Assembly (NCBI GenBank): GCA_020355105.1
Contig: CP070658.1
Coordinates: 1,850,544 to 1,870,141, forward strand
Source: Candidatus Thorarchaeota archaeon
GTDB taxonomy: Archaea; Asgardarchaeota; Thorarchaeia; Thorarchaeales; Thorarchaeaceae
DNA length: 19,598 nt
Direction of reading: 5' to 3'
The notes below the pieces were generated by a model. It ran no database searches. It was not told where the DNA came from and was given only the letters and a program-made list of their open reading frames with translations. Below, piece after piece: positions 1-8,206 of the stretch; positions within the stretch are counted from its first letter, which is position 1; the number at the start of each line of letters is the position of its first letter. Both the position numbers and the translations under genes were made by a program.

Positions 1-93
1 ATTCTCGGAATCCCAACCCTCTATGTCGTGGCTGGCGCTGGTGGTGCGGCGGTAATCGGTGTCGCAATCCTGCTAGTACGTCGCAGGGGTTAG
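1..93 (+). CDS. C-terminal end of a membrane-anchored protein (5' truncated)
   Basis: An open frame enters from the left edge and stops at TAG 91-93, giving 30 residues. It begins ILGIPTLYVV, continues with a Gly/Ala-rich hydrophobic stretch ending AILLV, and closes with the basic tail RRRG. This is the usual look of a C-terminal transmembrane anchor with positive-inside residues, as in archaeal cell-surface proteins whose main domain is extracellular. The extracellular part lies outside the window, so no function can be given. A strong hairpin follows 27 bases after the stop. Confidence 0.7.
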   Translation: MLGIPTLYVVAGAGGAAVIGVAILLVRRRG

Positions 94-119
94 ATTCGAA
101 CACAGTCTATGAACAAGGT

Positions 120-163
120 TCGCGCCCATTGTGGGCGCGAGCCCCCTCTCTCTCTTTCTCTTT
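120..163 (+). terminator. Hairpin plus pyrimidine tract, probable terminator
   Basis: A perfect 9-bp stem with loop TTG (TCGCGCCCA and TGGGCGCGA, 120-140) is followed at once by a C/T-only tract, CCCCCTCTCTCTCTTTCTCT and onward to about 163. It sits between the stop at 93 and the rubredoxin promoter, so it probably ends transcription of the upstream gene. The T-rich part is what archaeal polymerase would respond to; the C residues make the tract atypical. Confidence 0.55.
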
Positions 164-184
164 CATACTTCATTTCGGTACAGG

Positions 185-198
185 CGAAGCCTTTTATC
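185..198 (+). promoter_or_regulatory. TATA/BRE promoter for rubredoxin
   Basis: The sequence GCGAAGCCTTTTATC gives an A/G-rich BRE-like flank and a TATA element CTTTTATC at 191-198. A transcription start near 220 would leave a 45-60 base leader before the rubredoxin start codon. It matches the flank-plus-TATA pattern seen upstream of 9653. Confidence 0.45.
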
Positions 199-280
199 TG
201 GCTTAGGCAGAAATCGACAGACTAACAGCATGATTTGACGGTCGTGGAAGTTAGGTCGTAAAGAAATGGAGTTTACTAAC

Positions 281-442
281 ATGGCTAAGTGGGAATGCGT
301 CGTATGTGGATGGGTATACGATGAGGATGTTGGAGACCCTGACAGTGGTATCTCGGCTGGCACCAAGTTCGAGGACCTTCCAGATGACTGGGTGTGTCCC
401 ATGTGTGGCGCGAGTAAAGAGGATTTTGAGCAGATCGAGTGA
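281..442 (+). CDS. Rubredoxin
   Basis: This 53-residue protein (MAKWECVVCGWVYDEDVGDP...) is a rubredoxin, a small cytosolic one-iron electron carrier. Both metal-binding knuckles are intact: C6-V-V-C9-G-W-V-Y-D and C39-P-M-C42-G-A, with the conserved aromatic and acidic residues around them (GTKFEDLPDDWVCP). In archaea rubredoxins typically feed electrons to superoxide reductase, rubrerythrin or similar oxygen-detoxifying enzymes; none of these partners is in the window. GGAG at 268-271 lies 9 bases before ATG 281. An in-frame ATG at 266 would add MEFTN but has no upstream ribosome site, so 281 is preferred. The gene is complete and of normal family length. Confidence 0.95.
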   Translation: MAKWECVVCGWVYDEDVGDPDSGISAGTKFEDLPDDWVCPMCGASKEDFEQIE

Positions 443-451
443 ATTCTGGTG

Positions 452-484
452 AATATGGGGATCTGCTCATCTCCATCCCATATT
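452..484. repeat. Inverted repeat between rubredoxin and RAM gene
   Basis: AATATGGG (452-459) and CCCATATT (477-484) form an 8-bp perfect inverted repeat around a 17-base loop, just after the rubredoxin stop. There is no T-tract after it, so it could be an operator or an RNA hairpin rather than a terminator. Function unknown. Confidence 0.35.
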
Positions 485-557
485 GATGCATCTGACTGTC
501 TCAACGAGCAGATTCATTACTGAGTTTGTCAGTAACATTCAGACGAGGTCGCGCGCG

Positions 558-788
558 ATGGTTGGAGTCTACGTCTTGGTCAAAGTAAACGCAGGAACGG
601 TCTGGAAAGTAAGTGAATCTCTTGAGGACTTTGAAGAACTTGAAAGCATCAGCATCTTGACTGGACCATATGATATCATTGTCCACGCTGAGCTCCCTTC
701 AAATCAGGACCTCAGACTCTTACTGGATGACATGCATGCGATTTCCGACATTAGCCAGACAGAAACGTGCATCGCAATCAGAAGGTAG
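558..788 (+). CDS. Stand-alone Lrp/AsnC ligand-binding (RAM) domain protein
   Basis: This 76-residue protein matches the C-terminal effector domain of Lrp/AsnC regulators without the helix-turn-helix. It starts with the first beta strand (MVGVYVLVKVNAGT), followed by a helix, the turn SILTGPYDIIVHAEL typical of the family, and the closing strand TETCIAIRR. Family members of this size form dimers or octamers that bind amino acids and act as effector sensors, sometimes as partners of full-length Lrp proteins. ATG 558 is chosen because GAGG lies 9 bases upstream and the length then fits the family. A longer frame from TTG 483 adds about 25 residues without family character. The rubredoxin stop is 115 bases upstream, so co-transcription is possible but unproved. 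Confidence 0.8.
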   Translation: MVGVYVLVKVNAGTVWKVSESLEDFEELESISILTGPYDIIVHAELPSNQDLRLLLDDMHAISDISQTETCIAIRR

Positions 789-831
789 GCTGTGGAATCC
801 CACGACGCCCATAAGGTGCCACTTTGAGGTT

Positions 832-3429
832 CTATCTTGCACGTCCTAGGTCTCGAAGTAGGCCTATGACTCTAGTCTTCGTCGTGTTGCCAATGGCGAG
901 ATATGAAGCCCCTATCGACGCCAAGAGGGAGAACAGAACAAGCAATACGATTCTTGGGTCAAAGAGTGCGTAGGCGCCTCCAGTAAAACGAACCACTATC
1001 TCAGAGAGAGCAATCTCAACAAGTATGCCACCGATTGTGCCCACAATCACTCCCAATATCATGGCATTCGCGCTCTCGGCAGTGAGAGTCTTTGCTATCT
1101 CTGTCTTTGTCATTCCGTGGGCTGATAGCATTCCTATTTCTCTTCGCCGAGTTGACGCGATTGACCAGCTGCTTAGAAAAGCTGATGCCATAGTAGCAAT
1201 GAAGAGAGCCACAAGCGACGCGTCGACAATCAGCTGCACCGAGTTCAGTGCCGCCTGATAGTCAGCTGCTACGGCGGATACTAGGACAGGGTGAGCTCCA
1301 GCAAACGTTTCCAGAACAGCGATGGATGATTCAGGACTCGTCGACTCAATCAGCATCCCGCCAATGACAAACGATTCGCCCTTCACCTCTTCCCAAGTTT
1401 CGATTCCCACAATTGAGAAGATTGGATTCACAAGAGTCACCACAAAGATTGGAACCGACGAACTGCAAATCCCCACAACTCGAACTCCCGTGGCGGCACC
1501 GATATCAATACTATCTCCAACATGGGTATTTAGCGTCCTTGCAGTATGCTCAGATATGACACAGGTGCCCGGACTGTTTAGCGACAAGAGACCCAGAGTT
1601 CGATTCTCAATCTCAGTCAGACCTAGTGAAGCCAGTCGTTCGAACCCACTTGGATCGATGCCCATAATGAGCCCGTATTCAGTATCCGAGGGGCTTCTCA
1701 TATCGCCAAGGGCTTGGTTCATGGGCACAACCTTCGTCACATTGACAACGTTCTCAATTTCCTGCACAAAATCCAAAGTTGCAGGAGGATCCATGTACAT
1801 CACGATATTGGCTGAGGTTGTTTGCCCTCCAACATTCGCCTTCCAAGATTCAGTGATTGCCACACCCACGTTTGTGGAAGCAAAGAATAGCACTGTGACT
1901 GCTGTAAAGAGGTTGAACACTACCAGACCACTGAGAGTATTCCTTCGGATGTTCTTGCTAGACAGGGAACGTACGACCGCCGCGGACCGTGAGAGCAATG
2001 GTTCGACGACTCTTGGAGTATGAGCAAGCTTGGGGGAAATAACAACAATGGCAAGAAGAAACGCAGGAATCGAGGCGATTCTCAGAAAGTCCTCAGAAAT
2101 CAGGTATAGGCTGAAGATGTCGGACACGACCTGGACCACAACTAGTAATGCTAGGACTGCTGCAACGATACTCAGTACAATGTGGATTCGCTTTCTTGCT
2201 TTGCCTGAGATTGCACCTCTTCGTCTGATCACTGGTATTGGTCCTGATGCCAAGCTTGATGCAACCGACTCGCGAACAGCTCTCCATGCCGGCACATAGC
2301 CAGCGAGAAGCGTAAGCGCCACACCGAGTATCCCGGCGCCGGCCAGACTCCAAATGTCAACGATGTAGGTCGTACTCAGGAACCGAGTCGTTGGTGAAAT
2401 TGCTGTAATGTTGAGCACCAACAGTATGAAGTCCAGAACGACGGCCCCCATGCCGATCCCTAGGATTCCTCCTACGATTGAGCCGACAATCCCAATCGTT
2501 CCGACTTCTGCTAGGAGCAGTCCGATAACGGTTGTGCGAGAAGCTCCAAACGCTAGAACAACGCCTGTTTCATACTTCCGCTCCCCAAATACCATTGCGA
2601 AGGCAGAGAAGACTCTGAATGTGGCGATGAAGCATGCAGCGAGAACCAAGGAGAGCAAGATGGTTCGCGCCTGCGTGAGAAAGAGAGTGGCTAGCTGAAG
2701 GGGATAGATCTTGAGGTTGGTAATCACGAAGTCGTCTCCAAAAAGAATCTGGACTTGATTCGACACTAAGGGTGTCGAGAAGATGTCATCCACCTCTACG
2801 AGAAGCTTGCCAACTGAACCGTCGGGATATCTAAGATGATAGATGTCCATCGCCTTTTCAAGCGAAACAAACACCACGGGACCTGCTATTCCCTTGTCCA
2901 CAGAAAGTCCGGCACCAGTCACATTCAGAAACTGAAGACCCGCCGTGGTGTATAGCTCTACTTCTTCTCCGACTGTGACGTTGAGAAGAGCCTTCGCTTC
3001 TCTTGAAATGAAGCAACCGTTTCCGTTTAGATCCAGAGTCCCCTCTGTCGCATCAAGACTTCCGATATGATTCTCCAGCGTCAGGTCAAGTCCCACAATG
3101 AACAAGTAAATCGATTCAGTGCCATTCTCTATCCAGACATATTCCTCGATGCGTGGAATTGTATTGGAAACTGAAGGAATCGACTCCACCTGAGCACGCA
3201 TCTCAGGTGTAATTCGTACTCCCCACCTACCCCCATTGGATACTACTAGATCGACTGGAGATAGTGTGTCCTGAAGGAATGTGTTCGCATTGCTTTGGAG
3301 GCTTGCGCTTGCAGACATCGCGGTGTACAGCAGGCCGACAGAGATCGCGATTGAGATTATGGTGAACAGCGCCACCCTCTTTCTGCGGAAGGCGTTCCTG
3401 AAACCCATCTCTGCGATCTCTAGACTCAA
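832..3429 (-). CDS. Duplicated FtsX/MacB-type ABC transporter permease
   Basis: This is a permease of the ABC3 (FtsX/MacB/LolC) superfamily of about 865 residues with two FtsX modules in tandem. The N-terminus MGFRNAFRRKRVALFTIISI carries the typical basic motif followed by TM1. An extracellular MacB-like domain of about 210 residues comes next, then three TM helices (first FtsX domain). A middle pair of helices, another TM1-like helix (IRRNTLSGLVVFNLFTAV), a second extracellular domain and a final three-helix FtsX domain follow, about ten helices in all. Such proteins work with a cytoplasmic LolD/MacB-like ATPase in lipid or lipoprotein handling, or as mechanical transmitters. No ATPase is in the window. 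Start choice: a GTG at 3486 has AGGAG close by, but the TATA element at 3501-3514 puts the transcript start near 3478, downstream of it. TTG 3429 (GAGG 4 bases upstream) or ATG 3408 then remain. Confidence 0.88.
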   Translation of the reverse strand: MSLEIAEMGFRNAFRRKRVALFTIISIAISVGLLYTAMSASASLQSNANTFLQDTLSPVDLVVSNGGRWGVRITPEMRAQVESIPSVSNTIPRIEEYVWIENGTESIYLFIVGLDLTLENHIGSLDATEGTLDLNGNGCFISREAKALLNVTVGEEVELYTTAGLQFLNVTGAGLSVDKGIAGPVVFVSLEKAMDIYHLRYPDGSVGKLLVEVDDIFSTPLVSNQVQILFGDDFVITNLKIYPLQLATLFLTQARTILLSLVLAACFIATFRVFSAFAMVFGERKYETGVVLAFGASRTTVIGLLLAEVGTIGIVGSIVGGILGIGMGAVVLDFILLVLNITAISPTTRFLSTTYIVDIWSLAGAGILGVALTLLAGYVPAWRAVRESVASSLASGPIPVIRRRGAISGKARKRIHIVLSIVAAVLALLVVVQVVSDIFSLYLISEDFLRIASIPAFLLAIVVISPKLAHTPRVVEPLLSRSAAVVRSLSSKNIRRNTLSGLVVFNLFTAVTVLFFASTNVGVAITESWKANVGGQTTSANIVMYMDPPATLDFVQEIENVVNVTKVVPMNQALGDMRSPSDTEYGLIMGIDPSGFERLASLGLTEIENRTLGLLSLNSPGTCVISEHTARTLNTHVGDSIDIGAATGVRVVGICSSSVPIFVVTLVNPIFSIVGIETWEEVKGESFVIGGMLIESTSPESSIAVLETFAGAHPVLVSAVAADYQAALNSVQLIVDASLVALFIATMASAFLSSWSIASTRRREIGMLSAHGMTKTEIAKTLTAESANAMILGVIVGTIGGILVEIALSEIVVRFTGGAYALFDPRIVLLVLFSLLASIGASYLAIGNTTKTRVIGLLRDLGRAR

Positions 3430-3500
3430 ACAGACCTCGACTCCATTATAAGCCACGCAATCAAGTTGCCGACGGTGGTATCTCACTTCTCCTAAATGGG

Positions 3501-3514
3501 TCTAAAGCATTTTT
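3501..3514 (-). promoter_or_regulatory. TATA/BRE promoter for the FtsX permease
   Basis: Read on the minus strand this is AAAAATGCTTTAGA, a purine-rich BRE-like flank and a TATA element CTTTAGA. It closely resembles AAATGCTTTTAGG upstream of the MFS gene at 9653. The predicted start of transcription is near 3478. Confidence 0.4.
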
Positions 3515-3534
3515 CGGACAGAGCCTAGAAACCT

Positions 3535-3543
3535 CCATATATC
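3535..3543 (+). promoter_or_regulatory. TATA box for the histidine kinase gene
   Basis: CCATATATC at 3535-3543 is a good archaeal TATA core. Transcription would begin near 3565, leaving a leader of about 28 bases that contains the GGAGG ribosome site at 3586-3590. Confidence 0.5.
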
Positions 3544-3593
3544 AACTGACGACAGAAAGGGGAGATTCCCAATTCCTGCAAAGTTGGAGGCGC

Positions 3594-4901
3594 ATGATAC
3601 TGCAAAGCCACGGGGGTTTCACCATAAGACAGATACTATCCAGAGTGTATGAACTGCCGTTCCGACTGACAGAGCCAGCACCTGAGGTGGAATCTGGAGG
3701 CGCAACTCTGAAGGCAAGGTATCTGTCGACGGCATTGTTCGCTGCATGTATCGTTTTCCCATTTCTTCAGATAGCAAGTGAGTCCGTTGGCAACCGGCCG
3801 ATCTACTCACTCATGTCGTTCTTTGTCGCCGCGCTCTATCTCCTGAGCAGGACGAAGTATGTGAACTATGTGGCGAGTATCACAGTCACGACTGTGGCAC
3901 TGATTCCCTTCGTGATAATGATGACAAATCCCGTATGGACTGGCACGCGGATTCTATTCCAGATTCTTAGTTGGCCTGTACTGGCGGTAGTCATTGGAAG
4001 TCAACTGCTCACGCCAAGACGCGAGGGAATGCTGGTCTTCGGAATAAGCGTTGGTCTCATAGTAGTGGCCATTGCTCATCCCGGAATCGGACTTGAGATG
4101 GCCGCCGAGCCAATCGCAGTATCAATAGCCCTAGGTGTGCTCCTTTTCTTCGGGAGCTGGACTCTTGGGTATTACATCGAGAAGCTGGAGAAGAGACACT
4201 TGGACTTGGAGGAGAAGCAAAAGGAACTCGAGATCTATACTTCACTTCTCACTCACGACCTGAGCAACGACCTGCAAGTGGTTCTAGGAGGACTGGAACT
4301 CGCTTCATTCATGCTACCCCCCCACGAAGGGAAGGTAGAAGACCAGCTCAAAGTCTCTCATGCTGCAAGTGTCAGAATGTCTAACCTCTTGAGGCTCTTC
4401 TCCGCTCCGCCCCCAGAAGAGGAAATGGACTTCGTGACAATTGTGGAGAGGATTGCGCAAAGAGCTGAGGAAACATCCATTGGATTGACCATAACGGTGA
4501 ATGCAGACGATGACACAAGAGGTCACATTGTGACCAGTAGGCTTGTTGGGTCAGTATTCCAGAATCTCTTCAGGAATGCAGTTCAACACGCTGGAGAAAC
4601 ACCAGTTGTAGATGTTGCAATGAGTCTTAACAATGACCTGTTTGAGGTTATTGTCCAGGATGACGGGCCAGGCGTAAACCCTGAGATGAAGAGCCGAATC
4701 TTTGGACGTAGCTCAGCTACGCCTGAGGGTACAGGAGTGGGGTTGTATCTGACGAGGAAGATCATGGACCTTTTAGGAGGAACAATCAAGCTGATGAACA
4801 CTCCGGGACAGTCAGGCAGCAGGTTCAAGCTCGTCTTTCCTGCTGAAACCATAACCGGCCGAGAACCAGAACTTAGTAGAATTCTGCGAGAACAGAGATA
4901 G
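3594..4901 (+). CDS. Membrane-bound sensor histidine kinase
   Basis: This 435-residue histidine kinase has about six hydrophobic helices between residues 43 and 195, then a short coiled linker rich in Glu/Lys (EKLEKRHLDLEEKQKELE). The phosphoacceptor box is SLLTHDLSNDLQ with H221. The catalytic domain keeps the N-box (QNLFRNAVQHA, N324 and N328), the G1 box (DDGPG, 356-360) and the G2 box (GTGVGL, 379-384). It should autophosphorylate on H221 and pass phosphate to a response regulator, but no receiver domain or regulator is encoded nearby. There is no recognisable PAS or extracellular sensor domain, so the stimulus is probably sensed by the membrane part. GGAGG sits 3 bases before ATG 3594, fixing the start. 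It lies 76 bases upstream of the DUF4139 pair on the same strand. Confidence 0.9.
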   Translation: MILQSHGGFTIRQILSRVYELPFRLTEPAPEVESGGATLKARYLSTALFAACIVFPFLQIASESVGNRPIYSLMSFFVAALYLLSRTKYVNYVASITVTTVALIPFVIMMTNPVWTGTRILFQILSWPVLAVVIGSQLLTPRREGMLVFGISVGLIVVAIAHPGIGLEMAAEPIAVSIALGVLLFFGSWTLGYYIEKLEKRHLDLEEKQKELEIYTSLLTHDLSNDLQVVLGGLELASFMLPPHEGKVEDQLKVSHAASVRMSNLLRLFSAPPPEEEMDFVTIVERIAQRAEETSIGLTITVNADDDTRGHIVTSRLVGSVFQNLFRNAVQHAGETPVVDVAMSLNNDLFEVIVQDDGPGVNPEMKSRIFGRSSATPEGTGVGLYLTRKIMDLLGGTIKLMNTPGQSGSRFKLVFPAETITGREPELSRILREQR

Positions 4902-4977
4902 CACGGACTGCTGATAGAGCGAACTGTCTACTCAAAGGATAAATGGCTGGATTCCATCGACTTGGCGGGAGAACACC

Positions 4978-6567
4978 TTGACAATCATGGAAACCAGAAT
5001 AGAGAAGGTCACCGTCTTTCGAGATGGTGCCAGAGTAACTCGTCGCGGAGCTACACCACTGAAACAAGGACCCCAGGTAGTGCGTGTCAGAGGAATTACT
5101 GAGCTCGCTCACGAAGATAGCTTCCGAGTCAAGGGGAAGGGGCCAGCTATTCTGTCTACTATAGACGTTAGAAGAAGGCGAGAGGTGTTCGATCCAGAGG
5201 AAGATAGTAGGGCGCTTCATGAGCAGCTCAAAGAGCTTCAGCTGGAGAGAAGAAGAGTCACAGATGAGATTGAAACCTTCAAAGACAGACTCTCGAACTT
5301 GACTAGGATGATGGGCAAGTTCGCTGATACATTTGGCATGCTCTATGCAGCGAATGAGGCCGACATAGAGCAGCTCAACGTTATGGACCAAAAGAGCGAC
5401 AGGCTCCATGAAGACTCAAAGAAGAAGTTGCGAGCGTTGGAAGAGAAGTTGGGGGAGATTGACGACCAGATTCAGGTGATTCAAAGCAAGATAGGAAGCA
5501 TCGCTTCCAAAAGAAGAATGGCGTCGTTCTTTGATGTTGAGATCTCATTAGACTGCAAGAAGGAAGGCAAAGTCGAGCTGGAGATCACATATCAGGTGAA
5601 TGGGGCCCGTTGGAACCCGACGTATGATGTTGACCTGTACCCCGGGAGAGCGAAGGTGCGGCGAATTGCGATGGTCGGTAATCAGACCAGGGAGAACTGG
5701 AAGAGAGTCGATCTGACAGTTTCTACAGCGACTGCAAGACCAGTGGAGGCAGTAGATGGAACTCCCTTCATCATAAGTGCATACGATCCAGAGATGATGA
5801 GAAGGAGGAGAGCTGAGAGAATGGCTGGTATACGTATAGCTAAGAGGGACAAACGGCCCGCAATGAAAGCGGCTGCGGCACTGGCTGCCCCACCTCCTCC
5901 TGCGCCCCCACCTGAAATAGAAGAGGAATTCGCGGAAGCTACTGAAGCCGCGTCAGGCATCTCCATCTATGAGATGACCAAGCCCGTGACAATCCCTTTT
6001 GATGACGATAGGCATCCAGTCACACTGATAGACGAGGAGTTTGATTCATCAACTGTTCACTACTGGTACACAGACGCAATGGCGGAGGTGGTCGCGCAAG
6101 ACGAGATAGAGAACGTAAGCACTGTTCTTCTTACGGGGAAGGCCAACGTTTATGCTGAGGGTGACTACATAGGCGAGTCGGCCATAGACCTTGTCAGTCC
6201 GAGGGAAAAGTTCATGCTCGGTACGCGAGTTGCATATGATCTAAAGGCTTCCAAGAATCTTGTAGAGCGTGAAGTCGAGAAAGCGGGTATCACAAGATCG
6301 AAACTGAAGAGGGCCTACAAGTACAGACTTGAGATCGAGAGCTACTCCAAACGTGCAGTGAAAGTGCAGGTGTTCGACAGGGTACCCCATAGTCTCACTC
6401 CGTCAATTGAGGTAAAGATCGATTGGGACAAACTAAATGCGAAGGAGCACGAGCTGGGCGTCGTTGAGTGGCTTCTCGAAATCGAACCTACACAGAAGAA
6501 GGAGATAGTCTACGACTTTGTCGTGGAATGGGATCGGGATATTGTGATTACACCCCCGCTGCCATAA
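4978..6567 (+). CDS. DUF4140-DUF4139 (mucoidy-inhibitor MuiA-like) family protein 1
   Basis: This 529-residue protein belongs to the DUF4139 family, known in bacteria as MuiA-like. The N-terminal DUF4140 region starts with the typical VTVFRDGARVTRRG (residues 11-24). A coiled coil follows at about 75-180, then the DUF4139 beta-rich domain from about 196 to the end, with ARWNPTYDVDL at 210-220 and FDRVPHS near 466. A linker at about 270-325 is unusual: basic (MMRRRRAERM), then Ala/Pro-rich with eight residues of PPPPAPPP at 305-312, then acidic. No signal peptide or membrane helix is seen, so it should be cytoplasmic, unlike many bacterial members. The molecular function of the family is not established. 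TTG 4978 is chosen because GGGAG at 4967-4971 is 6 bases upstream; ATG 4987 would be poorly spaced. It is followed 12 bases later by a paralogue. Confidence 0.88.
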   Translation: MTIMETRIEKVTVFRDGARVTRRGATPLKQGPQVVRVRGITELAHEDSFRVKGKGPAILSTIDVRRRREVFDPEEDSRALHEQLKELQLERRRVTDEIETFKDRLSNLTRMMGKFADTFGMLYAANEADIEQLNVMDQKSDRLHEDSKKKLRALEEKLGEIDDQIQVIQSKIGSIASKRRMASFFDVEISLDCKKEGKVELEITYQVNGARWNPTYDVDLYPGRAKVRRIAMVGNQTRENWKRVDLTVSTATARPVEAVDGTPFIISAYDPEMMRRRRAERMAGIRIAKRDKRPAMKAAAALAAPPPPAPPPEIEEEFAEATEAASGISIYEMTKPVTIPFDDDRHPVTLIDEEFDSSTVHYWYTDAMAEVVAQDEIENVSTVLLTGKANVYAEGDYIGESAIDLVSPREKFMLGTRVAYDLKASKNLVEREVEKAGITRSKLKRAYKYRLEIESYSKRAVKVQVFDRVPHSLTPSIEVKIDWDKLNAKEHELGVVEWLLEIEPTQKKEIVYDFVVEWDRDIVITPPLP

Positions 6568-6568
6568 G

Positions 6569-6575
6569 GAGGAGT
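6569..6575 (+). promoter_or_regulatory. Ribosome-binding site between the two DUF4139 genes
   Basis: GGAGGAG lies in the 12-base gap right after the stop of the first paralogue and just before ATG 6580. It fixes the second start and indicates translation from a shared transcript. Confidence 0.7.
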
Positions 6576-6579
6576 TGGA

Positions 6580-8178
6580 ATGACAACTGAGATAGAAGCA
6601 GAAATCACTAACGTCACTGTGTTTCGCGATGGAGCAAGAGTCACACGCTCTGGAAAGGATCATCTGGCTGCTGGAGAGCAGATCGTGCTGGTGAAAGGCA
6701 TCTCCCAGTACGCACACAGCGACAGCTTCAGAGTGAAAGGCCGTGGAGCAGCTGTCCTGAAGGGCATTGATGTCAAGAGTAGAACTGAGGTATTCGAACC
6801 GGAAGGCGACCTCGCCTCGATGAGAGAGGAGCTCGATGAGCTTGAGAGGGAGCGTAAACGGATCACCGATGACATCGAACAGCAGCAAACAAGGCTTGTG
6901 CATCTCACCTCAATAGCAGAGCAGTTCTCAACGGAGTTTGGACAGTGGTACGCTGCAGGTGAGTCTAGTATAGAGAATCTCGACAAGATGGACAAGACCA
7001 TGGTCAAGATGCTGAATGATGTCAGAAAGAAACTAAGAGAGTTGAACGAGAAACTAGAAGAAGTAGTTGTCAAGATCCAGGTGATTCATGCCAACATTGA
7101 CAGAGTCCAAGGGAAGAGAAGAACCGTCGCAACAAAGGAAGTCCAGGTGACCCTTGATGTCAAAAAAGACTCAGACGTAGAATTGGAGGTCACGTACCAG
7201 CTCGGAAGGGCGGGTTGGTCGCCCACATACGATGTAGACATCGGAGATGAAACCTCGGACCTGAAGAGGATTGCATTGGTATACAACCAGACAATTGAGG
7301 ATTGGAAGGACGTGGGTTTGATTGTGTCAACCGCATCTGCCCGCAGAGTAGAGGCGGTCAAAGCATCTCCATTCTATGTCGACGCGCTCTCTCCTACAGT
7401 CGGCTATGGAGGTCGATTGGGTGTCGTCGCTAAGGGTACTCCTGAAGCAGCTGAATACTACGATGAAGATGAAGGTCTTGACCTACTAAGAGAGGAAGAA
7501 GAAATCGTATATGAACCGGAACCGGAGATTGAAGAGACTTATGCTACTGCTTCGGAAACGCTGAGTGGCACCATAATCTACGAGGTCCCAGGGAAGGTTT
7601 CTATACCTTATGGCGACGAACCCCAGCCCATAACACTAACTGAGGAATCATTTGACTCGCTAAGGCGCTACTACTGGAATGCGTATGCGATGACGGAAGT
7701 CGTTGCCCAAGATGAAATCACAAACGCAGAGTCGGTAATGCTGCCCGGAACAGTCAAGGTCTACGCGGCAGGCGATTTCCTCGGAGAAACAAACGTTGGT
7801 CTGATTGCTCCTAGGGAAACATTCAGGCTTGGAACAAGAACAGCCTACGATGTGAAGGCAGAGAAGAAGCTGGCTAGCAAGGACACCGAAAAGGCTGGGT
7901 TGTCGCGAGGAAAGCGGAGAAGAGGATACGAGTATCGGCTAGAGATAAAGAGCTTCTCAAAGAAGCCCATTGAGATACGAGTCGTCGATAGAATCCCACA
8001 CAGCAACTCTGAGAAGATCCAGGTGGAGTTGAAGTCAATGCAGATTCTTACGAAGAAGAGTGAGTTGGGTGTGCTTGAGTGGGAAGTCACGGTGGAGGCG
8101 GAGAAGGAGCTCACGATTCAGTATGCATTCGAAGTAGAGTGGGAGAAGGATGTGCAAATCCAGCCGCCTCTTCCCTGA
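6580..8178 (+). CDS. DUF4140-DUF4139 (mucoidy-inhibitor MuiA-like) family protein 2
   Basis: This 532-residue protein is a full-length paralogue of the one before it. It has NVTVFRDGARVTRSG at the start, a coiled coil at about 75-175, AGWSPTYDVD at 211-220, and the DUF4139 core with VVAQDEITNAESVMLPG and VVDRIPHS. Both proteins end in a PPLP tail (ITPPLP and IQPPLP), suggesting a conserved C-terminal function. The internal linker differs sharply: here it is acidic and Tyr-rich (YYDEDEGLDLLREEEE, then YEPEPEIEETY) where the first copy is basic and Pro-rich. No signal peptide or membrane segment is visible. The tandem arrangement and complementary linkers suggest a hetero-oligomer, held together perhaps through the coiled coils, but that is inference. 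The function of the family is unknown. Confidence 0.88.
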   Translation: MTTEIEAEITNVTVFRDGARVTRSGKDHLAAGEQIVLVKGISQYAHSDSFRVKGRGAAVLKGIDVKSRTEVFEPEGDLASMREELDELERERKRITDDIEQQQTRLVHLTSIAEQFSTEFGQWYAAGESSIENLDKMDKTMVKMLNDVRKKLRELNEKLEEVVVKIQVIHANIDRVQGKRRTVATKEVQVTLDVKKDSDVELEVTYQLGRAGWSPTYDVDIGDETSDLKRIALVYNQTIEDWKDVGLIVSTASARRVEAVKASPFYVDALSPTVGYGGRLGVVAKGTPEAAEYYDEDEGLDLLREEEEIVYEPEPEIEETYATASETLSGTIIYEVPGKVSIPYGDEPQPITLTEESFDSLRRYYWNAYAMTEVVAQDEITNAESVMLPGTVKVYAAGDFLGETNVGLIAPRETFRLGTRTAYDVKAEKKLASKDTEKAGLSRGKRRRGYEYRLEIKSFSKKPIEIRVVDRIPHSNSEKIQVELKSMQILTKKSELGVLEWEVTVEAEKELTIQYAFEVEWEKDVQIQPPLP

Positions 8179-8206
8179 AACTCGAAAACGGTCGCATTTA
8201 CAGCAA

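Noticed and set aside
146..163. The C/T-rich run considered as a microsatellite or repeat-array fragment
   Set aside because: It is short, irregular and directly after a perfect hairpin, so a terminator tract explains it better.
483..557. N-terminal extension of the RAM-domain protein from TTG 483
   Set aside because: It adds 25 residues without similarity to the family and lies over the inverted repeat; ATG 558 has a ribosome site and gives the normal length.
1322..2023. A 233-codon plus-strand open frame inside the FtsX permease gene
   Set aside because: It is antisense to a well-supported membrane protein, has Ser/Thr/Pro-rich composition without any domain, and no promoter or ribosome site; it is a shadow frame.
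4873..5409. A 178-codon minus-strand open frame opposite the first DUF4139 gene
   Set aside because: It mirrors the coiled-coil coding region and spans the intergenic gap upstream of the true gene; no domain, no start signal.
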